From Streptomyces griseus subsp. griseus (GTDB lineage Bacteria > Actinomycetota > Actinomycetes > Streptomycetales > Streptomycetaceae), in NCBI RefSeq assembly GCF_000720255.1, contig NZ_JOJE01000002.1, positions 186,001 to 250,000 on the forward strand: a stretch of DNA of 64,000 nt, read 5' to 3'. Under the pieces are notes generated by a model. It did no database searches. It saw only the letters and a program-made list of their open reading frames with translations, and had not been told where the DNA came from. Positions 43,228 to 50,728 of this stretch are shown one piece after another (within the stretch, counting starts at the first letter, position 1; every line of letters starts with the position of its first letter). Made by a program: the position numbers and the translations under genes.

Positions 43228-44154
43228 CTACGAGTGCCCCAGCTCCGCCCCGTCCTCGTCCGCGACCGCCGGCACCGACCCCGAGTCCGTCGCCGGACGC
43301 AGCGGGAACGGGTCCACCCTCGTCTCGTCGATCACCGGCGGAGCCGGGCGCGGGGGCGTCGGCATGACCGCTGCCTCGGAGTGGCCGCCGCAGCCGTACG
43401 CGAGGGACACCACGCGCCCGTCGGCCGGGGAGAACTCGTTCGCGCAGACGCCGAAGGCCTGGCTGAGGGAGCCCCCGACGGTAACCAGGAACGCGCAGCT
43501 CGCGCAGGACGCCGGCGCCGCCTGGGCCATCGGCGTCTTCGCACCGAACGCCTCCTCCCAGCGGTCCGCCGCGATGTGCAGGCCGTACCGGGACAGCACC
43601 CGCGCCCGCCGCAGGCCGAGTTCCTCGGCGACCGCCGCGATCGACCCGCGGGACGGCGTCGTCGCGAGGTCCGCCGGCGGTCCCGCCGTCACCTCCGCGT
43701 CCTCCGCCTCCACCAGGTCCGCCATCTCGTGGGAGACGGCCGAGTTCGGCGCCGGCTCGTCCTCCCCGGTGTAGCCGGGTTCGAGGCGCAGATCCTCCGC
43801 GTCGGTGGGCAGCAGGTCGCCGGGGCCCATGTCGCCGGGGCGCAGCCGCTCGCTCCACGGCACCCACTCCGGCGCGAGCACGGCGTCGGGGCCGGGGAGC
43901 AGGACCACCTCGTCCAGAGTGACGATCTTGGCTCGGGAGGCGCGGGCCACCGTGGCCGCCCACCGCCAGCCGCGATACCCGAGTTCCTTGCACTCGAAGA
44001 AGTGCGTGACCACGCGATCGCCCTCGGACACCAGCCCCACATGCTCGCCGACGACGCCGGGCGCCGCGGCCTCCTCGGCTGCGGCGCGGGCGAGGTCGAC
44101 GGCCTCGGCGCACAGGCGGTCGGGGGTGCGGCTTCGCGTTGTCGCTGCGCTCAC
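43228..44154 (-). CDS. DUF3027 family protein
   Basis: 308 residues, soluble, actinobacteria-specific family. The N-terminal half holds VDLARAAAEEAAAPGVVGEHVGLVSEGDRVVTHFFECKELGYRGWRWAATVAR, the best-conserved block. The C-terminal half has a cysteine cluster suited to metal binding: CASCAFLVTVGGSLSQAFGVCANEFSPADGRVVSLAYGCGGHSEA. A central region resembles a helix-turn-helix: RWEEAFG after VAEELGLRRARVLSRYGLHIAA. Role unknown. GTG 44154 was chosen because AGAAG precedes it by 9 nt. Confidence 0.9.
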   Translation of the reverse strand: MSAATTRSRTPDRLCAEAVDLARAAAEEAAAPGVVGEHVGLVSEGDRVVTHFFECKELGYRGWRWAATVARASRAKIVTLDEVVLLPGPDAVLAPEWVPWSERLRPGDMGPGDLLPTDAEDLRLEPGYTGEDEPAPNSAVSHEMADLVEAEDAEVTAGPPADLATTPSRGSIAAVAEELGLRRARVLSRYGLHIAADRWEEAFGAKTPMAQAAPASCASCAFLVTVGGSLSQAFGVCANEFSPADGRVVSLAYGCGGHSEAAVMPTPPRPAPPVIDETRVDPFPLRPATDSGSVPAVADEDGAELGHS

Positions 44155-44555
44155 AGGTATCGCTTCTCTCCTACGCCGTCTCTCGGTGCGCCGGCCTGAA
44201 GGCGGCGGGTGCGAACGGAGCGGACCGGGGGACCGCGTCGACGTCCGCGCCCGATCGCGCTCGGGCACGCCTGCTGTCATCCATTCTGCGGGATGTCCGG
44301 GAGGCGCGCGGCCGAGAACGATCGCCACGGCGCGCTACGCACGCTACCTGCTCGCCGCCGCTCGGCCTACACCGACGGGCTACTTCATCGCTCGCCGGAG
44401 ACCCTCGTGCCGCTTCCCGCCGCATTTGTGCGCCGCGCTCCCGGAGGGAAACACTCCCGTACCTCCAGGACCAGACCCCCCAAACCTACGAAACCACACC
44501 CCCCATAGGCGCGCTGACCGCACTACGCGCGCCCATCTCGGGGCACTATGACGGA
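44155..44555. other. 401-nt divergent intergenic region without a recognised gene
   Basis: Lies between the DUF3027 gene and the MFS gene, so it must hold both promoters. Frames here are open only by GC bias and show no protein-like pattern. A C-rich tract around 44465-44515 was noted; nothing else was recognised. Confidence 0.5.
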
Positions 44556-45989
44556 GTGGCAGCCGCGAAGACACCCCAGGGCGCCACCGGACTCGGTGGG
44601 GACAAGGGGTACAAGGGGAGCAGCCGGGGCAGCGCCTCGGGCCGGGTCGGTGGCACCGTCCGGGCGCTGGGGCGTGCCCTGCACTTCCCGCTGACCGGCA
44701 CCGCCCGGGGGATCCGCAAGGCGACCCACGCGCACGGCGCCGGGGAGTCCGGTCTCGGCAAGCTGATCGAACTGCACGCGGTGAACGGCGCCGGCGACGT
44801 GATGATCACGGTCGCGCTCGCCTCCACCGTCTTCTTCTCCGTCCCCACCGACGAGGCTCGCGGCCGGGTCGCGCTCTACCTCGCGATCACCATGGCGCCG
44901 TTCACGGTCCTCGCACCGGTGATCGGCCCCCTCCTCGACCGGCTGCCGCACGGCCGCCGCGCCGCGATGGCGGGCGCCATGTTCGCCCGGGCGCTGCTCG
45001 CGCTGGTCCTGTCGGGTGCGGTGATCACCGGCGGCATCGAGCTGTATCCGGCCGCGCTCGGCGTGCTGGTCGCGTCGAAGGCGTACGGGGTGGTGAGAAG
45101 CGCGGTCGTGCCGCGGCTGCTGCCACCGCGCTTCTCCCTCGTGAAGGCCAACTCGCGGGTCACGCTGGGCGGGCTGCTGGCCACCGGGGTGGCCGCGCCG
45201 GTGGGCGCCGGGCTCCAGGCGATCGGCCCGCGCTGGCCGCTCTACGGCGCCTTCGTGATCTTCATCGCGGGTACGTTCCTGTCGTTCTCCCTGCCGCCGA
45301 AGGTCGACTCGGCCAAGGGCGAGGACACCGCCCTGCTCGCGGCGGACGAGCGGCACCTGCACGGCCCGCACCGGCAGCCCGTCAAGCGGCCGGGCCTGCG
45401 GACGGTCGGCATCGCCGTCACGCACGCCCTGGGCGCCAACGCGGGGCTGCGCTGTCTGTCGGGCTTCCTGATCTTCTTCCTCGCGTTCCTGCTGCGCGAG
45501 CATCCGCTGACCGGTCAGAGCGCGGCCGTGTCGCTGGGCATGGTGGCGGTCGCGGCGGGCGCGGGCAACGCGCTGGGTACGGCGGTGGGGGCCTGGGTGC
45601 GGGCCCGGAGACCGGAGATCATCATCGTGACGGTGGTCGCCGTGGTGCTGGGCGCGGCGACCATAGCGGCGGTCTTCTTCGGCGCGTTCCTGGTGGCGTG
45701 CCTGGCGGCGGTCGCCGGGTTCGCGCAGGCGCTGGCCAAGCTGTCCCTGGACGCGCTGATCCAGCGGGACGTGCCCGAGCCGGTGCGTACGTCGGCGTTC
45801 GCGCGCTCCGAGACGCTGCTTCAGGTGGCGTGGGTGCTGGGCGGCGCGATCGGCATCGTGATGCCGCTGAACGGCACGCTGGGCCTGGCGGTGGGTGCCG
45901 GCATCGTGGCCGTCGCGTGGCTTGCGACGGCGCGGGGGCTGCTGAGCTCGGCCCGGCACGGTGGGGCGTCGCCGACCCGCGTGGCGTAG
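44556..45989 (+). CDS. MFS transporter
   Basis: 477 residues. A glycine/lysine-rich cytoplasmic N-terminus (about 55 residues) leads into a first amphipathic stretch and about 12 membrane segments, e.g. DVMITVALASTVFFSVP, VALYLAITMAPFTVLAPVIGPLLDRLPHGRRAAM (motif A-like), LALVLSGAVITGG, AFVIFIAGTFLSF, CLSGFLIFFLAFLL, EIIIVTVVAVVLGAATIAAVFFGAFLVACLAAVAGFAQAL. The first loop PLLDRLPHGRR is MFS motif A. Substrate unknown. GTG 44556 was chosen because a GGA precedes it and the next conserved residues follow directly. It is followed by a lipoprotein gene 74 nt downstream. Confidence 0.88.
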   Translation: MAAAKTPQGATGLGGDKGYKGSSRGSASGRVGGTVRALGRALHFPLTGTARGIRKATHAHGAGESGLGKLIELHAVNGAGDVMITVALASTVFFSVPTDEARGRVALYLAITMAPFTVLAPVIGPLLDRLPHGRRAAMAGAMFARALLALVLSGAVITGGIELYPAALGVLVASKAYGVVRSAVVPRLLPPRFSLVKANSRVTLGGLLATGVAAPVGAGLQAIGPRWPLYGAFVIFIAGTFLSFSLPPKVDSAKGEDTALLAADERHLHGPHRQPVKRPGLRTVGIAVTHALGANAGLRCLSGFLIFFLAFLLREHPLTGQSAAVSLGMVAVAAGAGNALGTAVGAWVRARRPEIIIVTVVAVVLGAATIAAVFFGAFLVACLAAVAGFAQALAKLSLDALIQRDVPEPVRTSAFARSETLLQVAWVLGGAIGIVMPLNGTLGLAVGAGIVAVAWLATARGLLSSARHGGASPTRVA

Positions 45990-46063
45990 GACTCGGCGAT
46001 GACACACAGCGACGCCGTACCCCACGTGGGGAGGGGGCTGGACGTGCCCGATAACCTTCGGCC

Positions 46064-46576
46064 ATGACCTCGATGCCCCGCAGCGGAGCTGCTGATGTAC
46101 ACGGCGTTGTACGACGCCGCCGCGCCGTCGCCGCCGCCGGCGCCGTTTCCGCCGGACTGCTCGTTCTGTCGGCCTGTGACAAGCCGACTCCGCTGTCCAC
46201 GATCACGGTCGGCCGCTCCTCGGTGAGCGAAGAGGCCACCTGCGGTGGCCAGGGTGACGCCCTGACCGCGGCGGACCTGGCGAAGTGCCTCAAGGACTCC
46301 GACGTCAAGTCCATCTCCGTCGACCCGGACGAGACCGTGCGCATCGGTGTCGACCCGGACGTGGCGGAGAAGCGCTGGACGATCCTGATGAACGGTCAGC
46401 AGCTGACCGAGGACAGCGACAAGACGTACCGCGAGATCCCGGGCAGCGTCTTCTTCAACGCCCAGTACGGCGCCCAGGGCAACTCCACCCTGCTGTCCAT
46501 CCGCGCCGGTGACGGCAAGAAGCAGAGCCAGAGCGTCACGGGGCTGTGGTCCTTCAAGCTCAAGAAGGAAGACTGA
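46064..46576 (+). CDS. DUF2771 family lipoprotein
   Basis: 170 residues. Basic N-terminus RRRRAVAAAGAVSAGLLVLSAC with lipobox LSAC: Cys38 would be lipidated and anchor the protein on the outer face of the membrane. The exported part has a central NGQQLTEDSDKTYREIPGSVFFNAQYGAQGNSTLLSIRAGDGKK, the conserved block of DUF2771, and a conserved Cys pair (TCGGQG, AKCLKD). Function unknown. It overlaps the mqnB frame by up to 31 nt and could be co-transcribed with mqnB-mqnD. Confidence 0.85.
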   Translation: MTSMPRSGAADVHGVVRRRRAVAAAGAVSAGLLVLSACDKPTPLSTITVGRSSVSEEATCGGQGDALTAADLAKCLKDSDVKSISVDPDETVRIGVDPDVAEKRWTILMNGQQLTEDSDKTYREIPGSVFFNAQYGAQGNSTLLSIRAGDGKKQSQSVTGLWSFKLKKED

Positions 46577-47298
46577 TCGCTGCCGCTGGGCTTCGCGTGC
46601 TGGTGGCCACCGCCGTTCCCGTGGAGCGGGACGCGGTGGCCGGGGCGTTCGCGGGCCCCGGTCGTGAGGTGCGGCTGCCCGGCGTGACCCCGGTCCGCTT
46701 CGGCGAGGGGTACGACCTGCTCGCCGCCGGTGTCGGCCCCGCGCTCGCCGCCGCCGGCACGGCCACGGCCCTCACCGCGGCCGCCCTCGACGGCGCCCCT
46801 TACGGCCTGGTCGTGTCCGCCGGGATCGCCGGCGGTTTCCCGCCCGAGGCGCCGGCCGGCTCACTGGTCGTCGCCGACGCGATCACCGCCGCCGACCTGG
46901 GCGCGGAGACCGCCGAGGGCTTTGTTTCGGTCACGGATCTGGGCTTCGGCACCGTCACCCACCGTCCACCGGAATCACTCGTACGAGAGGCCGCGGCCGC
47001 CGTCGGAGCGCGTACCGGCACCGTGCTGACCGTCTCGACGGTGACCGGGACCGCCGAACGGGCCGCCGCGCTGCGCGCCCGTCACCCCGCCGCCCTCGCC
47101 GAGGCCATGGAGGGCTTCGGGGTCGCCGAGGCGGCCGCCGCGCACGGGGTGCCCGTCCTGGAGATCCGCGCGGTCTCCAATCCCGTCGGCCCGCGCGACC
47201 GGGCCGCCTGGCGCATCGGCGACGCGCTGGCGGCCCTGACCGAGGGCTTCGGGAAGCTCACGCCCGTACTGGAAGGTTGGAACCGGCATGACCAGTGA
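46546..47298 (+). CDS. mqnB: Futalosine hydrolase
   Basis: Cleaves futalosine to dehypoxanthine futalosine plus hypoxanthine in the futalosine route to menaquinone. The sequence shows the nucleoside phosphorylase/hydrolase fold: RVLVATAVPVERDAVAGAF, YDLLAAGVGPALAAAGTA, GLVVSAGIAGGFPPEAPAGSLVVADAITAADLGAE, and the C-terminal AEAMEGFGVAEAAAAHGVPVLEIRAVSNPVG, whose M-E-G-F-G and R-A-x-S-N are the active-site signatures. The longest frame begins at GTG 46546; the conserved N-terminus begins at GTG 46597, which may be the true start. It overlaps mqnD by 11 nt. Confidence 0.94.
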   Translation: MVLQAQEGRLIAAAGLRVLVATAVPVERDAVAGAFAGPGREVRLPGVTPVRFGEGYDLLAAGVGPALAAAGTATALTAAALDGAPYGLVVSAGIAGGFPPEAPAGSLVVADAITAADLGAETAEGFVSVTDLGFGTVTHRPPESLVREAAAAVGARTGTVLTVSTVTGTAERAAALRARHPAALAEAMEGFGVAEAAAAHGVPVLEIRAVSNPVGPRDRAAWRIGDALAALTEGFGKLTPVLEGWNRHDQ

Positions 47299-48136
47299 GC
47301 CCCTGCGGATCGCGTACTCGCCCTGCCCCAACGACACCTTCGTCTTCGACGCCCTCGCCCACGACCGGGTCCTGGGCGCGCCCGCCCTCGACGTGACCTT
47401 CGCGGACATCGACGTCACCAACGGCATGGCCGAGCGCGGCGAGTTCGACGTGCTGAAGGTGTCGTACGCGGTGCTGCCGTACGTCCTCGGCGACTACGCG
47501 CTGCTGCCCTGCGGGGGTGCGCTGGGCCGGGGGTGCGGGCCGTTGGTGCTGACGCGGGAGGAGGGCGTGGACCTCACCGGGCGTACGGTCGCCGTGCCGA
47601 GCGAGCGCTCGACGGCGTACCTGCTGTTCCGGCTGTGGGCCGCGGACACGGTCCCCGAAGGGGTCGGCGAGATCGTGGTGATGCCGTTCCACGAGATCAT
47701 GCCCGCCGTACGGGACGGGAAGGTCGACGCCGGCCTCGTCATCCACGAGGCGCGCTTCACCTACCAGGACTACGGGCTGCACAAGCTCGCCGACATGGGC
47801 GAGCACTGGGAGAGCACGACCGGCCTGCCGATCCCGCTGGGCGCGATCATCGCGAAGCGGTCGCTGGGGGCCGACGCGCTGCGGCTGCTGGCGGACTCGA
47901 TCCGGACGTCCGTCCGTGCGGCCTGGAACGACCCCGAGGTGTCCCGCCCGTACGTCATGGAGCACGCCCAGGAGATGGACCCGGCCGTCGCCGACCAGCA
48001 CATCGGGCTGTACGTCAACGAGTTCACCGCCGACCTCGGCGAGGACGGCTACGCGGCGGTCCGGGGACTGCTGACACGCGCGGCGGCCGAGGGACTGCTG
48101 CCGCCCCTCGGCCCGAACGCGCTCGACTTTCCGTGA
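47288..48136 (+). CDS. mqnD: 1,4-dihydroxy-6-naphthoate synthase
   Basis: Converts cyclic dehypoxanthine futalosine to 1,4-dihydroxy-6-naphthoate, a late step of the futalosine menaquinone route. 282 residues with a periplasmic-binding-protein-like fold: RIAYSPCPNDTFVFDALAH at the start, the active-site region VLKVSYAVLPYVLGDYALLPCGGALGRGCGPLV, EEGVDLTGRTVAVPSERSTAYLLFRLW, and VDAGLVIHEARFTYQDYGL. The ATG lies 11 nt inside mqnB. In S. coelicolor the pair is SCO4327-SCO4326 (from memory); mqnA and mqnC are not in this window. Confidence 0.96.
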   Translation: MTSEPLRIAYSPCPNDTFVFDALAHDRVLGAPALDVTFADIDVTNGMAERGEFDVLKVSYAVLPYVLGDYALLPCGGALGRGCGPLVLTREEGVDLTGRTVAVPSERSTAYLLFRLWAADTVPEGVGEIVVMPFHEIMPAVRDGKVDAGLVIHEARFTYQDYGLHKLADMGEHWESTTGLPIPLGAIIAKRSLGADALRLLADSIRTSVRAAWNDPEVSRPYVMEHAQEMDPAVADQHIGLYVNEFTADLGEDGYAAVRGLLTRAAAEGLLPPLGPNALDFP

Positions 48137-48140
48137 CGGT

Positions 48141-48524
48141 CTATACGTCCAACTGGTCGGCGACCGCGCGCAACAGACCCGCGATCTTCTTGCCGGACGT
48201 CTTCTCGGGGTAACGGCCCTTCTCGAGCATCGGCGTGATGTTCTCGAGCAGGGTCGTCAAATCCTGAACGATGGAGGCGAGTTCGTCCGGCTTTTTACGC
48301 TGTGCGGCCGCGACCGAGGGCGTCGGGTCGAGGAGGACGACCGAAAGGGCCTGGTCGCCGCGCTGTCCGGCGACGACACCGAACTCCACCCGCTGGCCCG
48401 GCTTGAGCGCCTCGACTCCGGCGGGGAGGACCGAGGAATGGACGAAGACGTCACCGCCGTCGTCGCGGGAGAGAAAGCCGAAGCCCTTCTCACTGTTGAA
48501 CCACTTGACCTTGCCGGTGGGCAC
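48141..48524 (-). CDS. Cold-shock-domain protein with C-terminal extension
   Basis: 127 residues. The first ~67 are a complete cold-shock domain with both RNA-binding motifs: GKVKWFNSEKGFGFLSRDDG (RNP1 KGFGFL) and DVFVHSSVL (RNP2). A Lys-rich linker leads to a helical extension, DELASIVQDLTTLLENITPMLEKGRYPEKTSGKKIAGLLRAVADQLDV, absent from the usual 67-residue CspA. It probably binds single-stranded RNA. GTG 48524 has GAGGA upstream. It converges on mqnD with a 4-nt gap. Confidence 0.93.
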   Translation of the reverse strand: MPTGKVKWFNSEKGFGFLSRDDGGDVFVHSSVLPAGVEALKPGQRVEFGVVAGQRGDQALSVVLLDPTPSVAAAQRKKPDELASIVQDLTTLLENITPMLEKGRYPEKTSGKKIAGLLRAVADQLDV

Positions 48525-48675
48525 GTCTGTCCTCGTCCTCGTACTCGTCGGAAAACTGCTGATTAACGCACTGGGGCGGGTCGTCGGGACCCGCCGGTAC
48601 CAAGGCTAATGGTCTCCGGGCGGGTGACAAGACGTCGCCCGGTTGTTCCTTCGCGCAGGGAACTACCCTGGTCGA

Positions 48676-48927
48676 GTGCGTGACAAAACCCAAACGAATT
48701 CCGCCGCGCCCGGTGACCGATTGATCCGAGCCGGAGCCGTCGTGTTCTTCATCGGTGCGGTGGCCACTCTCGTCACGGTGGCCCCGCTCCTTCTCGGTAC
48801 GTCGCCTTTTCCGACGTACATGTTCGGACTGAGCATGCTCATGGGCGTCGGGTTCCTGCTGGCCGGTGCCGGAGTGCTCCGGTCGATCGCGGCGGGGCGG
48901 CGTCAGGCGCGCGGCGCGTCCAGGTAG
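48676..48927 (+). CDS. Small two-helix membrane protein
   Basis: 83 residues: RLIRAGAVVFFIGAVATLVTVAPLLLG and TYMFGLSMLMGVGFLLAGAGVLRSI are two membrane helices; a basic tail RRQARGASR follows. GTG 48676 fits the hydrophobic layout; the longer frame from 48643 adds an unlikely stretch. Its 3' end overlaps the convergent HAD gene by 25 nt. Similar small proteins are widespread in Streptomyces; the role is unknown. Confidence 0.75.
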   Translation: MRDKTQTNSAAPGDRLIRAGAVVFFIGAVATLVTVAPLLLGTSPFPTYMFGLSMLMGVGFLLAGAGVLRSIAAGRRQARGASR

Positions 48928-49565
48928 CCGGCGAGCCACTCGGGGAACGCGGTCAGGTCCGGGAGGACCACGTCGGCCCCGAACGCGCGCAGTTCCTCGA
49001 CGCCGTACGGGCCGGTCGCCACGGTGACCGAGAGGGCACCGGCCGCGCGCGCACCGCGAACGTCGCCCTCGTGGTCGCCGACGTACACGCCGGCCCCGTG
49101 CTCGATCAGGGCCCGCGCCTTCTGCTCCGCCCACAGGTCGCCGACCAGCACGTCCGGCTCGATGCCGAGGTGCTTCAGGTGCAGCTTGGCGTTGGGCTCG
49201 TACTTCGCGGTGACGACGATCGCCCGTCCACCCACCTGCTGTACGGCGGCGATCGCCTCCCGCGCGCCCGGCAGCGCGGGCGTCGCGGTGATGGCGACGC
49301 CCGGATACATCGACCGGTAAAGATTCACGGTGGCCTCCACCTCCTCCGCCGGGAACCAGTTCGCCAGCTCCTGCGTGAGCGGCGGCCCCAGCCGCGTCAC
49401 CGCGAGATCGGCATCGATGTACGTCCCCGTCCGCTCCGCCAGCGCGGTGTAGCAGGCGTGGATACCGGGCCGCGAGTCGATGAGCGTCATGTCGAGATCG
49501 AAGCCGACGGTGAGGGCGGGGGAGGGGGAGGGGTCAGGGGAGCTTGTGGAGGCCATATGGGCCAT
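48903..49565 (-). CDS. HAD-superfamily hydrolase (phosphoglycolate phosphatase-like)
   Basis: 220 residues, HAD subfamily IA. Motif I: VGFDLDMTLIDSRPGIHACY, with nucleophile Asp and acid/base Asp; motif II: ATPALPGAREAI and VVTAKYEPNAKLHLKHLG (Thr); Lys motif in EQKARALIEHG; motif IV: VYVGDHEGDVRGARAAGA (GDxxxD). It would dephosphorylate a small phosphate ester. It overlaps the membrane-protein gene tail by 25 nt, convergent. Start is ATG 49565, with ATG 49556 possible. Confidence 0.9.
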   Translation of the reverse strand: MAHMASTSSPDPSPSPALTVGFDLDMTLIDSRPGIHACYTALAERTGTYIDADLAVTRLGPPLTQELANWFPAEEVEATVNLYRSMYPGVAITATPALPGAREAIAAVQQVGGRAIVVTAKYEPNAKLHLKHLGIEPDVLVGDLWAEQKARALIEHGAGVYVGDHEGDVRGARAAGALSVTVATGPYGVEELRAFGADVVLPDLTAFPEWLAGYLDAPRA

Positions 49566-49621
49566 TGTGCAGAGGCGCTCCGCTGGGAGGTGTGCCGGGG
49601 ACCACGGGGGCGGCCAGACGC

Positions 49622-50605
49622 CTACTTCTGCCGCTGGGACCGCCACACCAGGAACAGTGCCGATGCGACGGCCGCCCCCCGCACCACCCACGGCCAGGTC
49701 TGGGCGACCGCCTCGTTCAGGTGGCCCTCGGCGATGGGGGTGCCCCAGCGGCCGTTCGTGCGGCCCCAGAGCCAGACGAGCCCGGCCGTGACCGCGAGCC
49801 CCGGGAGGCCCATCACCGCCCACTTGGACTCCGCGGCGGTCAGTCGGCGGGAGGCGTACGCGATGAGCCAGCCGAGGATCAGCACGAACCAGTTCCCGAG
49901 CACCGCGCCGGCGACCAGACAGCAGGCGGCGAGCAGGAGCAGGGGGTTGCTCCAACTGCCGCGCCGGAAACGGGGAATCCGCCGCTTGACGACCGGCTCC
50001 TCGACCACCTCGACCTCGGCCACGGCCTCCTCCGTGACGGCCGCCTTCGCCTCCTCCGGCCGCTCCTTGGGCGGTGGCGGCTTGAGCAGGTCGGGGATCT
50101 CCACTCCGCCCACGAACCCCGGCACCTCGTCACCGAGCCCGAACGAACTGCCCCCGTCCGACTGCCACCAGTCGGGCCTGCTCACCCCGCTCCCCAGCTC
50201 CTGCGCGCTCGCGAGATGCGGCGGGGCGGGACCGTCGGACACCGGGCGACTCGGCGCCGCGGGACGCTGACGGGGCCGCGGTACGACCCGCCGGATCCCC
50301 TTCGGCCGCTCCTCCCGGGTCTCCCCGTCCCGCTGTACGGGCACGGCGGGCGCCGGCGCCCGCGGGACGCTCCGCGCTCCACCGGACGCGGCGGAGACGA
50401 CGTCGTCCGGGCTGCCGAGCCGGTCGATGATGCGGCGCACGGCCGCCGGACTGTCCACGGGTGCCTTCGCACGACGCCGGTCGATCTCGTTGCGCAACTC
50501 CGAGACGAGCCGCATCCGCGCGGCCGACGGCAACTGTCGCTGCTGAGCCACGTCCCCGACGCGGCTCAGATACTCGAAGACGACCTGATCGCTCTCGATC
50601 CCCAC
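49622..50605 (-). CDS. Hypothetical membrane protein with cytoplasmic linker
   Basis: 327 residues. N-terminal ~75 residues are a folded soluble domain: QVVFEYLSRVGDVAQQRQLPSAARMRLVSELRNEIDRRRAKAPVDSPAAVRRIIDRLGSPDDVV, resembling the helical domain at the start of permease-regulator (HAAS-like) proteins. A long Pro/Arg-rich linker (about 80-200) follows, then three to four membrane helices: LLLLAACCLVAGAVLGNWFVLILGWLIAYA, VMGLPGLAVTAGLVWLW and VVRGAAVASALFLVW. GTG 50605 has GGAGGGG 5 nt upstream. Role unknown; HAAS-like domains suggest a sensor or anti-sigma-type coupling, not proven. Confidence 0.78.
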   Translation of the reverse strand: MGIESDQVVFEYLSRVGDVAQQRQLPSAARMRLVSELRNEIDRRRAKAPVDSPAAVRRIIDRLGSPDDVVSAASGGARSVPRAPAPAVPVQRDGETREERPKGIRRVVPRPRQRPAAPSRPVSDGPAPPHLASAQELGSGVSRPDWWQSDGGSSFGLGDEVPGFVGGVEIPDLLKPPPPKERPEEAKAAVTEEAVAEVEVVEEPVVKRRIPRFRRGSWSNPLLLLAACCLVAGAVLGNWFVLILGWLIAYASRRLTAAESKWAVMGLPGLAVTAGLVWLWGRTNGRWGTPIAEGHLNEAVAQTWPWVVRGAAVASALFLVWRSQRQK

Positions 50606-50728
50606 GAAGCCCCTCCGGGGCGGGTGCGTTGGATTACCCCGTTGGGGACGAAGGTAGCGCAGGTCAGCATCGATCAGCCCGTACGTACCCGGCCCGACCG
50701 CCGGAGGCGACCCGCTACCGTGGGTCGG